A stretch of 64,000 nucleotides of DNA, from NCBI GenBank assembly GCA_963402885.1, contig OY727099.1:18495001-18559000 (forward strand), read 5' to 3'. A model generated the notes under the pieces. It was given only the letters and a program-made list of their open reading frames with translations. It made no database searches and was not told the DNA's origin. Of this stretch, positions 10,331 through 22,795 are shown in pieces. The translations under genes were made by a program, and so were the position numbers. The stretch's first letter is position 1. Every line of letters starts with the position of its first letter. Source of the stretch: Antedon bifida (Eukaryota; Echinodermata; Crinoidea; Comatulida; Antedonidae).

Positions 10331-13300
10331 AATAAAATATGGGGTTTTCATGAATAAAAATAATCACAGAAGAAAGTCCTTACGAATATGACCTTGTGAA
10401 ATGGTAATTTGAAAATGCTAATAAGGCATGCCTGCTAATATATAATCTACAAATTTAAATGTGTATGTATGTATGTAAGTATGAAAAATCTAAAGAATAT
10501 CTCAATTTTAGTTACCATAGTAACTGTTGCTATGCATAACTAGGGAAATTAAATAATTATCAGATAATTATTAATTAATAATTACTACTGAATCCAACCA
10601 TCACAGTACAAAAAAATATAGAATTTGAAATATACAAAGTGTGATATTTTACATGCTGACCTAAAATATGAAATGAAATTTCACATCAGGGCTTCATTTG
10701 TTATGTAGCATTAACATATCTGAGTATATCATTGACTTTTGATTGGTTCAACTTTGAGGAGGGGAAAGTGGTGAGGTAGTCGGAAGTGGTGGTGGATGGG
10801 CATGTGGGATCTGTTTAGGTTAGCAAATAAAAGAAGTAAAAAAATGAAAGAGGAGCTTAAAAATAAGAGGAGGAGTAATCTGTTGCAAAGATTAAAATTC
10901 ACAACGATCTGATAATTTATTCAAATTTCCAGAGGATATAACCTATAAAATGACATTAAAACTGGGAATTACAGAATCTATAATTAAAAATATTGGTTTT
11001 TTTTTCACAACACAACTAGAACTATATAAAACATTAAGAATTTTCCTGACCAATGAGTTTCAAATCAGATAATCAAAGAAAATAAAATGTTTTTACTAAT
11101 ACACCATGTTTTTTTTTTATAAAAATGCCTATGTTTCTCGCAACACTGCTTGTAGATTTTTAAATTACCCCAGTATTTTATTTTAGAAATCACTTATTAA
11201 ACATTAGAACTACCTATTTGTAATAAATCAGCTAAAAAAAAACCACTTTGGGCATTATGGTGAAGTAAAGTTTAGTTGCATTTAACAATTTAAATAAGTG
11301 AAAAACACCCCTTTTTAAATAAATGGTATCTCCCAAAGTATGAAATCAAAAATAAAACTAAATATGAAACAGGTACACAATGCATTATTATTATGCATAC
11401 ACTAATTATTTTTATAATTAAATGAACAAAACAAAAATGTCGTTCATCAAAATAGTACCAATATCCATTTTAAAAAACCTTAAAAAAGGACAAAAATTGT
11501 CAAAAACACAAATTTGGCCGTTGCCATGGAAATATTTGTGTGAAATAAAAAATACTTCATATTTGATTTCTCTCAACACATATATAGTCATGTGCAAAAT
11601 TTGAAAGAAATCTATTTTTTTTAGTCTGCCACTATTTTTCATATTTCTTTGATTCTTACAGACAATGGCTCTTAAATTGTTTACGATTTATTTAAAAGGT
11701 GTGTTTACTAGAAATGTTCGCGCTTTCGGGGTGAAGTATGTTGACACAAATACCTCCTCGATTTCGTTTGTTAAAAATGCTATTTTAATGTCACATGGCA
11801 TAATAGTTATTCACTTTGAAAAAAATTGGATCAAAACAAAAATATTTACTTATTTTGGTTTTTTTTTTAAATTACAGATTTTACTGTTTATCGGATTCTG
11901 TCTCATTTTTGATCGAATTAGCGAATTTCAATACGAATACAACGATTATGTTAGCGGAGTGTTGGAGTATGATGTATATGCAGCATTCACCATCATCTAT
12001 ATATCAATTATGGTTAATTCTGACATAGGCGAGCACAATGCAAAAACTTCGGTACAAATCTCCGCCTTGGATACCTACCTTATCTATCTCAGATGTACCG
12101 CGAAACGTAGATTTGATAACATTAATGTGCAGTTCGACGCTATTTTTCCATATTTCTATCTTAGCAAGATATTATAAAGAGTTTTTTAACAACATTTATG
12201 ATTTCAACAGTAGATTTTCTACTCAATTTCAATTCTTGGCGGTCAAGTTATTTCCGGGTTTATGATAAGTTCACCTTGCAGCAACTTGGTTTCAACTATT
12301 TTCTCTCTTTTATACACAAGGGAGCAGTTAAAATAATAGATTTGACCCTAAAGGTGACTGGAAACAGGCACTTTCCATCAATCAATACAGTGTCCCTTTG
12401 GAAGACGGAAGAAAAAAACAGATACAGTACTATAGTAGGACTGGAGCTTAAGTTGGCCATTAGTCATAGCCATTTTAGTTTTTTGTTTATTTTAGGAACG
12501 GACCGCGCGTGTGAAAGGTACAGTAGTTAAAAAATAAAAATTATACTGCAAATTAATAAAGATCAAATTAAATATACGCCATAAAGAATCGGAATATATT
12601 GTGGGGAATAGTATTATAAAATTACATAGGGAGATTTGATGATAAGACATTAATCGAATGAAATCCCGATAGCTGAGTTTTATTAAGTAAGCTGGCAGGA
12701 ATAACTGTAGGCTATCTGTGTCCTGTTAGGACCGAGATGTCTGCCCATGTTGCAAGCCGTAATGTCTTCTTTCTTGGGCCGAAATGGCCCACTCTGTCAC
12801 GGCAGTTAGTTTCAAAAGATGTTTAAATTAAATAATGTATTAATACTTATTAGGATGATATTTATTTGAATAAACGCCTCTCCAATAAAACATCACTTTG
12901 AATAATAATCACCACACCCCCCCCCCCCACCCCCCGCCAACCCAACTATCTAATAAACGTCCATCCCATCCACATTTATAATAACACAATTATACTATTT
13001 GTAGTAGAATTCATCGCACTGTTATCTACAATTTACCAAGCATTTGTTATTCTTTTTTACCACTTTTCATATCTATTAGATAGAGGATTTCATTTGATTA
13101 TAAATGTTACCATATTATTAAAACTAAAAGATAATAATAAGCCCCTCCCTCAAATGAACTCCGCCTCCCCACCTCCGCCCTATAAGGGCCCTACCAAATA
13201 ATAAAGACTATACTTAAAATGTTATTAATCATCTAAGACACTGTGAAACAGAATAGTTTAGTTTTACGAATGTCAAGCATTTTCAATAATGGTAACCGAC

Positions 13301-13970
13301 AGATAACGTAAAAGAAGAACATTATCATTCCGAGAACCATCGTCTACACTTCCTAGAGGGGGAGCGAGCGAAGCGAGCTCACCCTCTAGTTCTTACAATC
13401 ATGATAGTACCGATTGCTGTGATTGGTCACGTTATCATGCCGGACTGGATGAATCTCAACAGAGCTAAAGCTGATAAAGCGGTATCATTGACTTCAAGAA
13501 CATGAAAATTAAAGATGAATAAAATAACATTTTGTTAGGAAATAGTTTTAATAAAGTTATTTATATATTATACAAATAAATATTTATATTAAAAAATGGA
13601 CATCCTGTCCTATTTCCTCTTTTAAAATAATTTTCCTAATAGGCCTATCCAAATTTGAAAAAAAAAGGATTAGGCCAATTTTGGACTATAAAAGAAATTA
13701 CATATTTATAATACATTGTAGAAGTTATTAAGTTAGGCTTGTTATTATAACAAGATGATCATTATTATAGCCCTGCAGTAAAGCCGATTATTCGAAAATT
13801 ACCTTCCTATACAAACTGATTCCTCCTCTCTTACCTACATACAGCATACCTAATTGTCTATACTGTTGTAATCTATGTATGTTTTATGTAATGTGGTTGC
13901 TAGAGTGTACTCTTTAACTTACTTTAGTGAGTTCACTATTCGATCAATTGTGTTCTTTCTTTCATTGCAG
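10331..13970. other. AT-rich non-coding stretch
   Basis: No convincing exon. It contains a GTATGTAT microsatellite (10463-10483), a poly-C tract (12917-12936) and a GAGCGAGCGAAGCGAGCTC palindrome (13362-13380). The 170-codon open frame at 11665-12177 has runs of Phe/Ile/Tyr typical of AT-rich chance frames. An AG preceded by pyrimidines at 11876 could be a splice acceptor, but the downstream peptide is not recognisable. Confidence 0.5.
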
Positions 13971-14093
13971 GAGATTGGTTTTTGTATTGTAGCTGCTATT
14001 CTTCTTTTATTCGCATCATCTTCTCTAGCGTCAAGTATAAACAGAATAGCCATTGCATACGAAACAAAACAAGGCCACCAAATTACTGCCTGT
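13971..14093 (+). CDS. Possible single exon of a four-pass (MARVEL-type?) membrane protein
   Basis: A 123-nt segment lies between a strong acceptor (TTCTTTCTTTCATTGCAG) and a consensus donor (GTGAGT) and is open for 41 codons. It reads EIGFCIVAAILLLFASSSLA followed by a polar stretch ending HQITAC. The hydrophobic run is one membrane segment, and the E-x-x-F-x-x-V-A-A-I-L-x-L-x-A-S pattern resembles the third helix of MARVEL proteins (CMTM/plasmolipin). No partner exon was recognised nearby, so both the gene and the family are tentative. Confidence 0.35.
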
Positions 14094-16046
14094 GTGAGTA
14101 GCAGAATTCATTCGATTAGCCGGTTTATCATCAATCATTTTACTTAACTATTTCTGATAATTGACATTCTCCATCCCATCACATCATGTTTTTCTTTACT
14201 TAATATTAGGCCTAACTTCTTTTCTCTACGTAATAATCAATGTAATCCTTATATTATACTGAGGTATAACACATTTTCTCCCAATTACCAACCTGGGCAG
14301 ATTTATCATTCTATGATACATCGGGTCGTAATGATAAAATATCTAGGCCTATAACAATAATATGCTTACAGTAACTAGAAACTATAAGTACTGTTTATTA
14401 TTTAATGTAGTATTTAAATCTGGCACCCTAGAGTTCGTATTTGATGTAGTGTGTATAATTGTGCTATTGTTATTTTGAATGAGGAAAAGTTGCTCATGTG
14501 TTGGTGCCCTTATATCCGTTGTCACGCATCGGTGTGAGCAGGCTTACCAAAGAGAAAAGATCCGAAACAACAAAATGCGAGCTAAACCGTAAACGATTCG
14601 TACAAAGGGACACCGCCAGACAAATGTATATTGTTTAGATCACTGATTTATGTATGGCTATGAAGTATATACCGTATATGTACTGTACATATAGCCTCCA
14701 ATTATTTTATTCTAGTTTCTAATTATTTTCAAGTCTATAGTTTCAGAAGGAAATAGGCCTAAATACCTCTACTCAAGAAAATTAAGGAAATATACTTGCG
14801 CCTTATAAATAAAATTACCGTACATTTAATAGTACACATCATGATAAAGTAAAGGGTAACATATAATATATTGTATATGACCCTTATGGAAACTATTATT
14901 ATTATTGTAATGGTAATTCCTCTGCCTTGGTTCATGTTCTATTGAACACAGTATCTCTAGTTGTTTTTGTTGTTATGGGAACTAAGTTGTTATACAGTAG
15001 AAAAAGCCCCTACAATCTTTTCCCGGTTCTCCAATACAGTAAATGAATGCAAATGATAGACAACAAAAAGAAAACTTCAACCAAATTCCGTAAATTTATT
15101 CAGTTTATTCTTTGCAATTAAAACAAAAATTAAATTACTTTTAAATGTTACTGTATTAGGCATAAATAATGATAAAATACTACAGTACAATTCTAAACTT
15201 TTAGATACAGCTTAGTGTCATGCAGATTTCTATGTCCAATTGCTTATAACAACAGTACGTGGACGTTAGATTACTTATTACCAGAGTTCTCATTAAAAAA
15301 ATAACATCAACATTGATAATATCAATACTATTAATGACAATAGACAAATGTAAATTTTAACACCATAATACCATTCTCAATAGTGAAAATAAACTAAATC
15401 TAAACAAAATTAATGAATACATTATTAATAAAACAACAATCACACTATTATATCTGAATAATAATAATAATCGATATAGTAATTATACGTTCTATTTAGT
15501 TTTTTAAATTATATCTTTACATTTTTATAGCGCTCAGCATTTGCTGAGGCGCTGTAATGACAAAGACATTCAATAATGAATCCAGTTTTGGATATCGTTC
15601 CTTTTTTATTTAGGTTTAGGGCTTCTCCATCACTTCACAAATATTGTAGGTCTACATTCTATCCCTAAAAACAATAAAATCAATTCATCATAAAAGTAGG
15701 AAATAACAATAAGCAAATACGCAACCGTAACCAAATACCGTTAAAACCCCCTATAACAACATTTATATGGAATTACTCGCTCACGCCAAACATATAGTAA
15801 GCGATTACGTCCAATAGGCCTAAGTGGAATTTTTACAGAAGTTTTAAATTTTAATACTATGACGTTATTTTTGTTACGCAACTGGTTTGGAAAGAGTTCC
15901 AATGGTTCATCATAATTACTCCAATAAGACGAGTTCAGAACCTTTCGTTTTGCAATTACGGTGCTGTATGCAGTAATATAAAACGAATGTAAACAACTCT
16001 GACTTTGTATTGCTAAAACGCTTTAAAGCAAAAATATTTTCAGTAC
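14094..16046. other. AT-rich non-coding stretch
   Basis: No gene is recognised. A final exon of the dermatopontin-like gene should lie here on the minus strand but could not be identified. TAGGCCTA-type palindromes occur (e.g. 14205, 14754). Confidence 0.45.
15518..15560 (-). repeat. LINE/SINE 3'-tail-like hairpin
   Basis: On the minus strand GCGCCTCAGCAAATGCTGAGCGC folds into a perfect-looking stem and is followed by TATAAAAATG. The same plan (GCGCCTTGAGC...TGCGCTATAAAAATCC) is the 3' end of the LINE fragment at 39600-40850. This is probably the isolated 3' tail of a related element. Confidence 0.55.
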
Positions 16047-16050
16047 TTAC

Positions 16051-17834
16051 TCTTTAAAATTGTCATGTTCACCAACAACACCATGTATGAAGTATCCATT
16101 GCGTACAGTATAATCATGCTTGTTATCCCAAGTGTGGACAGGTGCTGTTTGGTAGCAGTTGACTGCAAGATAATCATCATCTTGGCAACAGTAAAATTGC
16201 CATCTAACAAAGTATCGTGTGGATTCCTGACCGGTCATTTGAGTACCGATAGTAGCAAAATGTAAATTATTATACACATAAACAATGTTTGTGAGTTGAA
16301 AGGTGAGAATATCTTATGGCTATATTCTCTCCATTAGGCTATAGAATACAAAACATTCATTGTTTTATAACACACCTTCTGTTCTAACATAAACTTGTAT
16401 TCAATTTATCAATGGGCCTCGATTGAAATTGAAGTACTCCATTCTGTACAACGTCGAGTGTGGTATAGAGCAGTTATTTTAATATCATGCGACCCATAAT
16501 CGTCCAATCAAATGACAATAAACTACTTAGGTTGGTTATAAAATTATATTATAATACACCTGCTTGTAATAATCTTGCCTGTTCACTGATCCCTCGTACT
16601 GTAGTGCGCGTCGTCAATAACTCTCCGCATCCAAAAATTGGAGCGTTGCCTTTTCATGGCCTGGTTTCCCGTCATAGAGTTGGAATATGATTCAAGATTG
16701 ATTAGTTAAATAAAAGATTATTTTTTAACTGTAGATGTGTTATAAATCATATAACGAATTTTCTGTATTCAAATAGACAGAATATTGTAGAACATTTCAT
16801 TCACTGCTTTATTAAATAGAGCAGTCGATCTTTCAACTCATGACATATTCTCACCATTCAACTAATAAACATTCATTATTTTGTATAACATAATTATATC
16901 AATTATGGCACATGGCCGTTCTAACTTTTAGAGAATGTAAACAATTAATTATTTAACTTTTATCAGTATACAATTGTCATGCGTAGATCTTAACCTTCTC
17001 GAAAGGAAAATTATTGTAAAGTATTAAGCCTATCATTTCATAGTAACATCTACATCCATTACCTACAATGACAAACACTGTTCCAGATCAGATCATATCG
17101 CAGTCAATCAAACTAATCTTACTTTGTCTAGTGTGAACACATAGGGTGTAGCTTGGTTATTTAAATAGACATACAGTCTGACATGTATTGATGTAGTGAT
17201 TGACCAAAAACCAACAAAAAACTCATTAATAATGTTATTTCCTTCCTATCTTCCTTCTTGCTGGAATGATAACTATATATACGCTCCAACAATAACACCG
17301 TTATAAGGACAAGTTGCAAAGAAAGCTCGATCCCACTCGTTCACGTAATTGGTCCAAGCACATCTGTTCATCGATAAAGCCAAGGGGAATTTTCTGAACA
17401 AAATTAATATAATAATGATGTATTAAGAGAAATCAAATATACTGTAATTAGGTTGTATCTTCCTCGTCATCCTGGTCTTCATCGTCGTCGTTATTGTTGT
17501 TATTGTCATCGTTATTTGTTATCGTTGTTATCAACGTTATCTTTATTGTTACAGTTGTCGTTATTGTTGTTGTCATCGTCATCGTTGTTGTCATCGTCAT
17601 TCTTATCATTATTGTTATTATTATCTGCTAAAAAGAAGCATATGGCGATACTTACTTGCAATAGAAATTAAGCAATCTATCTTCATTTGCGTTTGAGTGC
17701 TTAGACCTAATTCTATATATTACCTGACCAGGCGGACACTTGAAGTTCAAGACCTTGTCATAATCGCTATCCCACGCACTCACTTGACTGATCGTAAACA
17801 CGACAATTAGAAGAAAACCTGAAATACTCTTCAT
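16051..17834 (-). CDS. Dermatopontin-like secreted protein, three exons seen, 3' end missing
   Basis: Dermatopontins are small, secreted, Cys- and Tyr-rich extracellular-matrix proteins. Exon 1 (17656-17834) starts at the ATG at 17834 and encodes a signal peptide (MKSISGFLLIVVFTISQVSA), then the family signature LNFKCPPGQVIYRIRSKHSN and EDRLLNFYC. It ends at a GTAAGT donor. Exon 2 (about 17276-17393, acceptor TTGTTCAG) adds WTNYVNEWDRAFFATCPYNG and VIVGA, matching the second family block. Exon 3 (16051 to about 16217-16235) carries RWQFYCC, the strongest dermatopontin signature, and ends at GTAAGT. The exon 2/3 join is uncertain: the acceptor giving residues ESTRYFV is out of phase, while the in-phase acceptor (TTGTTAG) drops them. 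The last exon was not found. Confidence 0.75.
17470..17632. repeat. Degenerate trinucleotide repeat (GTT/ATC mix)
   Basis: About 160 bp of interrupted GTT, ATC and GTC triplets in intron 1 of the dermatopontin-like gene. The open frame through it is Leu/Ser low complexity and not a gene. Confidence 0.8.
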
Positions 17835-20800
17835 TTTTCTAAGAATAAGCAAGAAAAATAAATTATATTATTTCGTCACTTTGATTATATATATAGATAG
17901 TCTTGTGATTGAGAATAGTTTCAGTACACATTATGTACTTGTACATATTGTGGCCGATGAACATATGAAATCCAATCATAATCCCTATCCTCAAAATAAT
18001 CATGTATTTAATACCCCATGCCCTGCTTTATATTTAAATAGAGAATTTCAGAATTTATTTTAGGTTACAATAAATGTTGCTAGACCTACTGATTGTTAAA
18101 CAAAAATAATTGATAACAAATCATTATTTCTTAAGATATTAAACAGAATATCAATAAAAAAAAAAAGCATCTTTTAATGAAGAAAGAACACTAATTAAAA
18201 CTGTTACGTCAAAAAGTCGAACGGCATTTTTTGTTTTGATAATGTTAGGCTTTATTTGATTGACAGCTTTAGTATCTTAAACGTTTGAAAGCATTGCATT
18301 TTGGGTAATGTTGACGTTTTTTGTCAACGACCATTTAATAATTTAAACAGTTATTTGGGAGCATATATTTAGCAGAAATGTAGTGGGACTAATATAAATA
18401 TTTTTGGTAAACGTTTTTTTCGCAATATTCAGCAATATTATTGCAGCATTTTACCGCATCATTTTAATTCATACAGCGAAATAAATTATAGAGAATGGTA
18501 TGTTATAATAACACGCTCTTTCTTGCTGTATTCTTGTAGATATGATTTTTTTCTACAGAATGGTTAACTTAAATAAAACTACAAAATAACCTATTCAAAG
18601 TCTGATTTCATTAATTTTCATTTTTCATGTTTTTGGAGGACAATACATCTTTAACATTTGGTTAAATACTTGATAATTTTACTACAACTTGGACATATTG
18701 AAAAACAAAAAATATTAATGTATAAGAAGTCAAAGGAATATAATATAGTTTATTCATTAAAGAGTTTTCAGAGGAAAACGAGATCTGTCGACGGCTCAGT
18801 CCATCACATTGGTGGTAGGCAGTGAAAATCATCACTATTGACATACTGTACATGCATAAAAAGACATACATACACAGTTTACAATATAAGATAATTTCTC
18901 TAACGATTTTTCGAGAAGGAAGGCAAGAGGCGGTAGCCTGCATTCCACACTGCACAAAAAAGTCAAAATAGTAGTGAAATAATGAATGTTTTTATTTATC
19001 CAAATTACAAACATTAATTATTTATATATCATTTCCATTGTAAATTCAATATTGTCATGAATTGTTAATGTTTAAAATATTCTGTTCTGAAATCTGGCTA
19101 TAAATGAAAGAGATGGTACAATATTATACAATAATACATTTGCATAATATATTATTATTGTCCAATGACAGAAGAAATGTCCAAACCAGGTTGTGTCATA
19201 CGTTTCAAACCGGATAATCCAAACTGACCTTGTATCAGGATTTAAGGATCAGGATGTTCCTATAAGTATGGATGAATTAGTTTGATTTTAAACCATTCGA
19301 CTATTTAGTATTAATAGGTAATAAATTGATTTGACTTGGGCGATCAATATTGTATTCAGTTTTCTATAAAAGGTAAGTGACTTTGTTAATAGGCCTAATT
19401 ATGATTAATACATTTAATGTATTAGTTTTATCATAAGATTCTTTAAGTAGCAGTTTTTAAACTTTAACAGAGACGATTAATTTGGAGTAATGTTAACCTA
19501 CTGGAAAGCGTGTAGACTGACAGTAGTTTGTATATCCGATACTATTATATCTGTCACCGTCATGGTGTTTAATCGCTAACGTTATTCGTACTAGAATCGG
19601 CTGCAGACATAATGTTTACGTTATTTCGTCATATATTTCTCGTGATTGTCGATATTTGAATGGGAATTTGTAAAGCGCACACCAAAGAGTTGGATTGGAA
19701 TTTGTAAACTCGAATTGGGCATGCGCACAGAGTAGTCTGTAAGACCGATTTTTAGTAAATGACTCGTTTAATAATTCGTTTTGGCTGTCAACGTAGCCGG
19801 TTATAATTACGTCGGATTTATAATTGAATAATGGTCAAAACAATCCTTTCTCTATGGTAAATATTTTTAGCGAATTGTGTGTGGAGATGAAGAATGTTTA
19901 AGACGAATGTTCGTCGGAAATTATAAATTTTGTTTGCTTTAAAGTTTGGGTATGTGAGTCACTCCAAAACCTTAAGTAACGCCCCTAACCGTGATGCATA
20001 GTACTAATTCTAGTTTAGTTTAAGATTGTTCTGTACAGCAGACCACGGAGTAAAAAAAAGTCGAGCGACATTTTTTGTAATAAATATGTCTTGTTCATTA
20101 ATATGCCTGCCATATAGTGTTATTGTAATGAATAAAATAAATGTTGAATTAATTGAATCGAATTGAATATAAAATAAAACTTTGTACGGGAAAATTCCCT
20201 AACTAATCAAAAGTGTACGTTCCTGTAACATATTATTTGTTCAAACGATCCCAAAGAAAAACAATATTGAGGCCAACGTTTGCATTTTCTATCAATAAAC
20301 AGGATGTTACGAATTGAAATGATTAACTATGTGGTTAATACTTGTTTTGATAACTAGAAGAAACACTCGTTTGGTTGACTTTACACTCGTAATTGTATCG
20401 AAGTATTGAAGCACTTACATACGCAATCAACATTAATTTTTTTTCAGATGACAAAACTGCGTCATTTTTCTATTGTTTTAAAAATGACATTAAATTACCA
20501 TCATGCACAGATTTAAGCAAAACACACACGACCCTCACCATTCGCTATATTATCATTTTTTAAAGAATCGGTTGGAATGTAACAAAGTAGTCCTTTTACA
20601 ATTATACATGTTAATACGATAGAGCACGGGTAACTAAAAAACGCCTTCACGGCAAACAACAGACTATATACCGTTGTTCACCCGTGCGTGCTATTGTTAT
20701 TTTAATTAGAAGATCGTACAAGAATATAATGCAATACTACGGTTGCGTAAATACATACGAATCATTACAGGGATTCTTACAAGTACAAGGACTACAACAG

Positions 20801-20937
20801 CAAATAGACATACATATATGAAACAAAGAAAAGTTAGACTATATTTTTCTCTTTTACTTCAGTTTGTTTAACACTAATCGATCCATCTCCTGCAATGTAA
20901 GTATACATAGTCTAATGATTATACTGAATGTGGTTGT
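17835..20937. other. Non-coding stretch between dermatopontin-like gene and first foldback
   Basis: No gene is recognised. AAAAAGTCGA(A/G)CG(G/A)CATTTTTT appears at about 18212 and 20056, a small dispersed repeat. Upstream exons of the calbindin-family gene (EF-hands 1-2) should lie on this side but none could be identified. Confidence 0.5.
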
Positions 20938-21563
20938 TGTAAATGAAATTGTTCTTGTTACGTGAAAAGTGAAAAACGTTGAAACTTATGGAACGCCTCC
21001 TCTGCCTTCAGTTCACATTCATGCAGTACACACCAATCGTCATGCAGTACACACCAATGGCCATGCAGTACACACCAATGGCCATGCAGTACACACCAAT
21101 CGTCATGCAGTACACACCAAACATCATGCAGTACACGTGCAGTGCATGACGATTGGTGTGTACTGCATGACGATTGGTGTGTACTGCATGACGATTGGTG
21201 TGTACTGCATGACGATTGGTGTGTACTGCATGACCATTGGTGTGTACTGCATGACCATTGGTGTGTACTGCATGACGATTGGTGTGTACTGCATGATGTT
21301 TGGTGTGTACTGCATGACGATTGGTGTGTACTGCATGACGATTGGTGTGTACTGCATGACCATTGTTGTGTACTGCATGACCATTGTTGTGTACTGCATG
21401 ACGATTGGTGTGTACTGCATGACGATTTGTGTGTACTGCATGATAAATGTAAACTGAAGGCAGAGGAGGCGTTCCATAGAAACTCGCCCAACGTGATCGT
21501 GCGTTTTTTCACTTCCGTTCACGTAATAAGGTACAAGGTAGGTAAGTAATAATTTCATTTACA
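20938..21563. mobile_element. Foldback element 1: inverted 21-bp minisatellite
   Basis: Outer inverted repeats TGTAAATGAAATT (20938-20950) and AATTTCATTTACA (21551-21563) enclose a second pair (GGAACGCCTCCTCTGCCTTC near 20990 and its complement near 21456). Inside are five 21-bp units ATGCAGTACACACCAATSRTC from 21021. The array then flips at about 21136 into fourteen units of the reverse complement (GCATGACGATTGGTGTGTAC) from 21144 to 21438. Spacing is exactly 21 bp throughout. The whole can form a long cruciform. Open frames on both strands are the repeat read in frame (21 is a multiple of 3) and are not proteins. Confidence 0.85.
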
Positions 21564-21669
21564 TTATATCTTTGGAAGGAGCTGTATTTATTCAATACGA
21601 ACATATTAAAGTTACGCCTCAATAAAAGTCCACTGCTGCTTATTCTTCTCGTGATGCGTACCCGTATCC

Positions 21670-22395
21670 GGATATTCACCCCCTGGACATTTACCCCCCG
21701 GAAAACTACCCCCCCGGACAACCACCACCTGGACAACTACCCCCTTAGGACAACTACCCCTTTAGGACAACTACCCCCCGGACAACTACCCCCCGGACAA
21801 CTACCCCCTTAGGACAACAACCCCCTTAGGACAACTACCCCCTGAACAACTACCCCCGGACAATTACCCCCTAGGAACAATTACCCCCCGGACAATTACC
21901 CCCCCCCCCCCCCTCCCCGGGTAATTACCCCGCGGACAACTAATATACGAAAAGGGAGACCCAAATATAGGTCTCCCTTTTCGTATTGGGTCTCGTGTCA
22001 GGTCTCTGGTCTCGGGTCTCTAGTTTCGAAACACCCGTTAAAAACAGATGATTTCATTTTTACAGAAACCGGTCCTATATATTTGTCTACTTTTGGATTG
22101 GGGGGGGGGGGGTAGTTGTCCTGGGGTATTTGTCCTGGGGGTAGTTGTCCTAAGGAAGGGGGTAGTTGACCGGGGGTAGTTACCCGGGGGGTAGTTATCC
22201 TAAGGGGGTAGTTGTCCTAAGGGGTAGTTGTCCGGGGGGTAGTTGTCCGGGGGGTTGTTATCCTAAGGGGGTAGTTGTCCTAAGGGGGTAGTTGTCCGGA
22301 GAGTAGTTGTCCGGGGGGTAGTTGTCCTAAGGGGGTAGTTGTCCGGGTGGTAAACATCCGGGGGGTAACTGTCTAGGGGGTAGGTGTCCTAGAAC
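21670..22395. mobile_element. Foldback element 2: inverted arrays of a GGACAACTACCCCC unit
   Basis: About 21670-21940 carries roughly 15-bp units (CC)GGACAACTACCCC, some with a CTTA insertion. About 22105-22395 carries the reverse complement TAGTTGTCCGGGG(G) in matching variants. Between them, at 21946-21985, is a perfect 16-bp stem (TACGAAAAGGGAGACC and its complement) with an 8-nt loop, then about 115 bp of GGTCTC-rich sequence. The layout resembles the TU foldback family of sea urchins, whose termini are tandem repeats of about 15 bp. Confidence 0.8.
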
Positions 22396-22795
22396 CATGT
22401 GTACCATATTATATCCGTTTATAACTTGATTTGTGCACGGTGACACTGGTTCAAGTTTGCCATATAGACATAACGTAGATATTCCGCAAATGTACATTAT
22501 TTCTGTAAGAAAGTGGGAGAGTACCATTCCTGGTCGGAAGTCCTATGTACATTATGGACATAATGTTAGATATTGTGATTATATAATTCTATAGCTAAAT
22601 AATTTTGTCAAAACGCCGTCAGGATAGGCTATGCAACCTACCTGTCCCAAACCTGTCATGAACATTCATGAACAGAAAGTTAAGTTATAGAAACTAAACT
22701 TCCTATGTGTCCTTTGTTTTCTGGTGTCGCCCAGAAAACGCTATGTATAAAACGCCACAAATGCCTAAATAATATATCCACCATTTTCCATTTAG
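22396..22795. other. Unassigned spacer or intron before calbindin-family exons
   Basis: Nothing recognisable. It ends in the acceptor used by the first visible calbindin-family exon. Confidence 0.4.

Noticed and set aside
11665-12177. 170-codon frame as a gene
   Set aside because: AT-rich composition, no recognisable domain, and a splice-acceptor-like site inside it.
15860-15970. Last dermatopontin exon after the CATACAG acceptor
   Set aside because: The frame is open and in phase, but the peptide lacks the expected W-x-F-x-x-C end.
20870-20898. Micro-exon between TTACTTCAG and GTAAGTATAC as an upstream calbindin exon
   Set aside because: Good borders, but the short peptide shows no EF-hand residues and phase cannot be tested.
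20958-21558. Four long open frames on both strands (up to 184 codons) with repeating Cys/His/Ser or Met/Gln/Tyr motifs
   Set aside because: The 21-bp repeat has a length divisible by three, so frames stay open by chance. No start context, exon signals or real domain.
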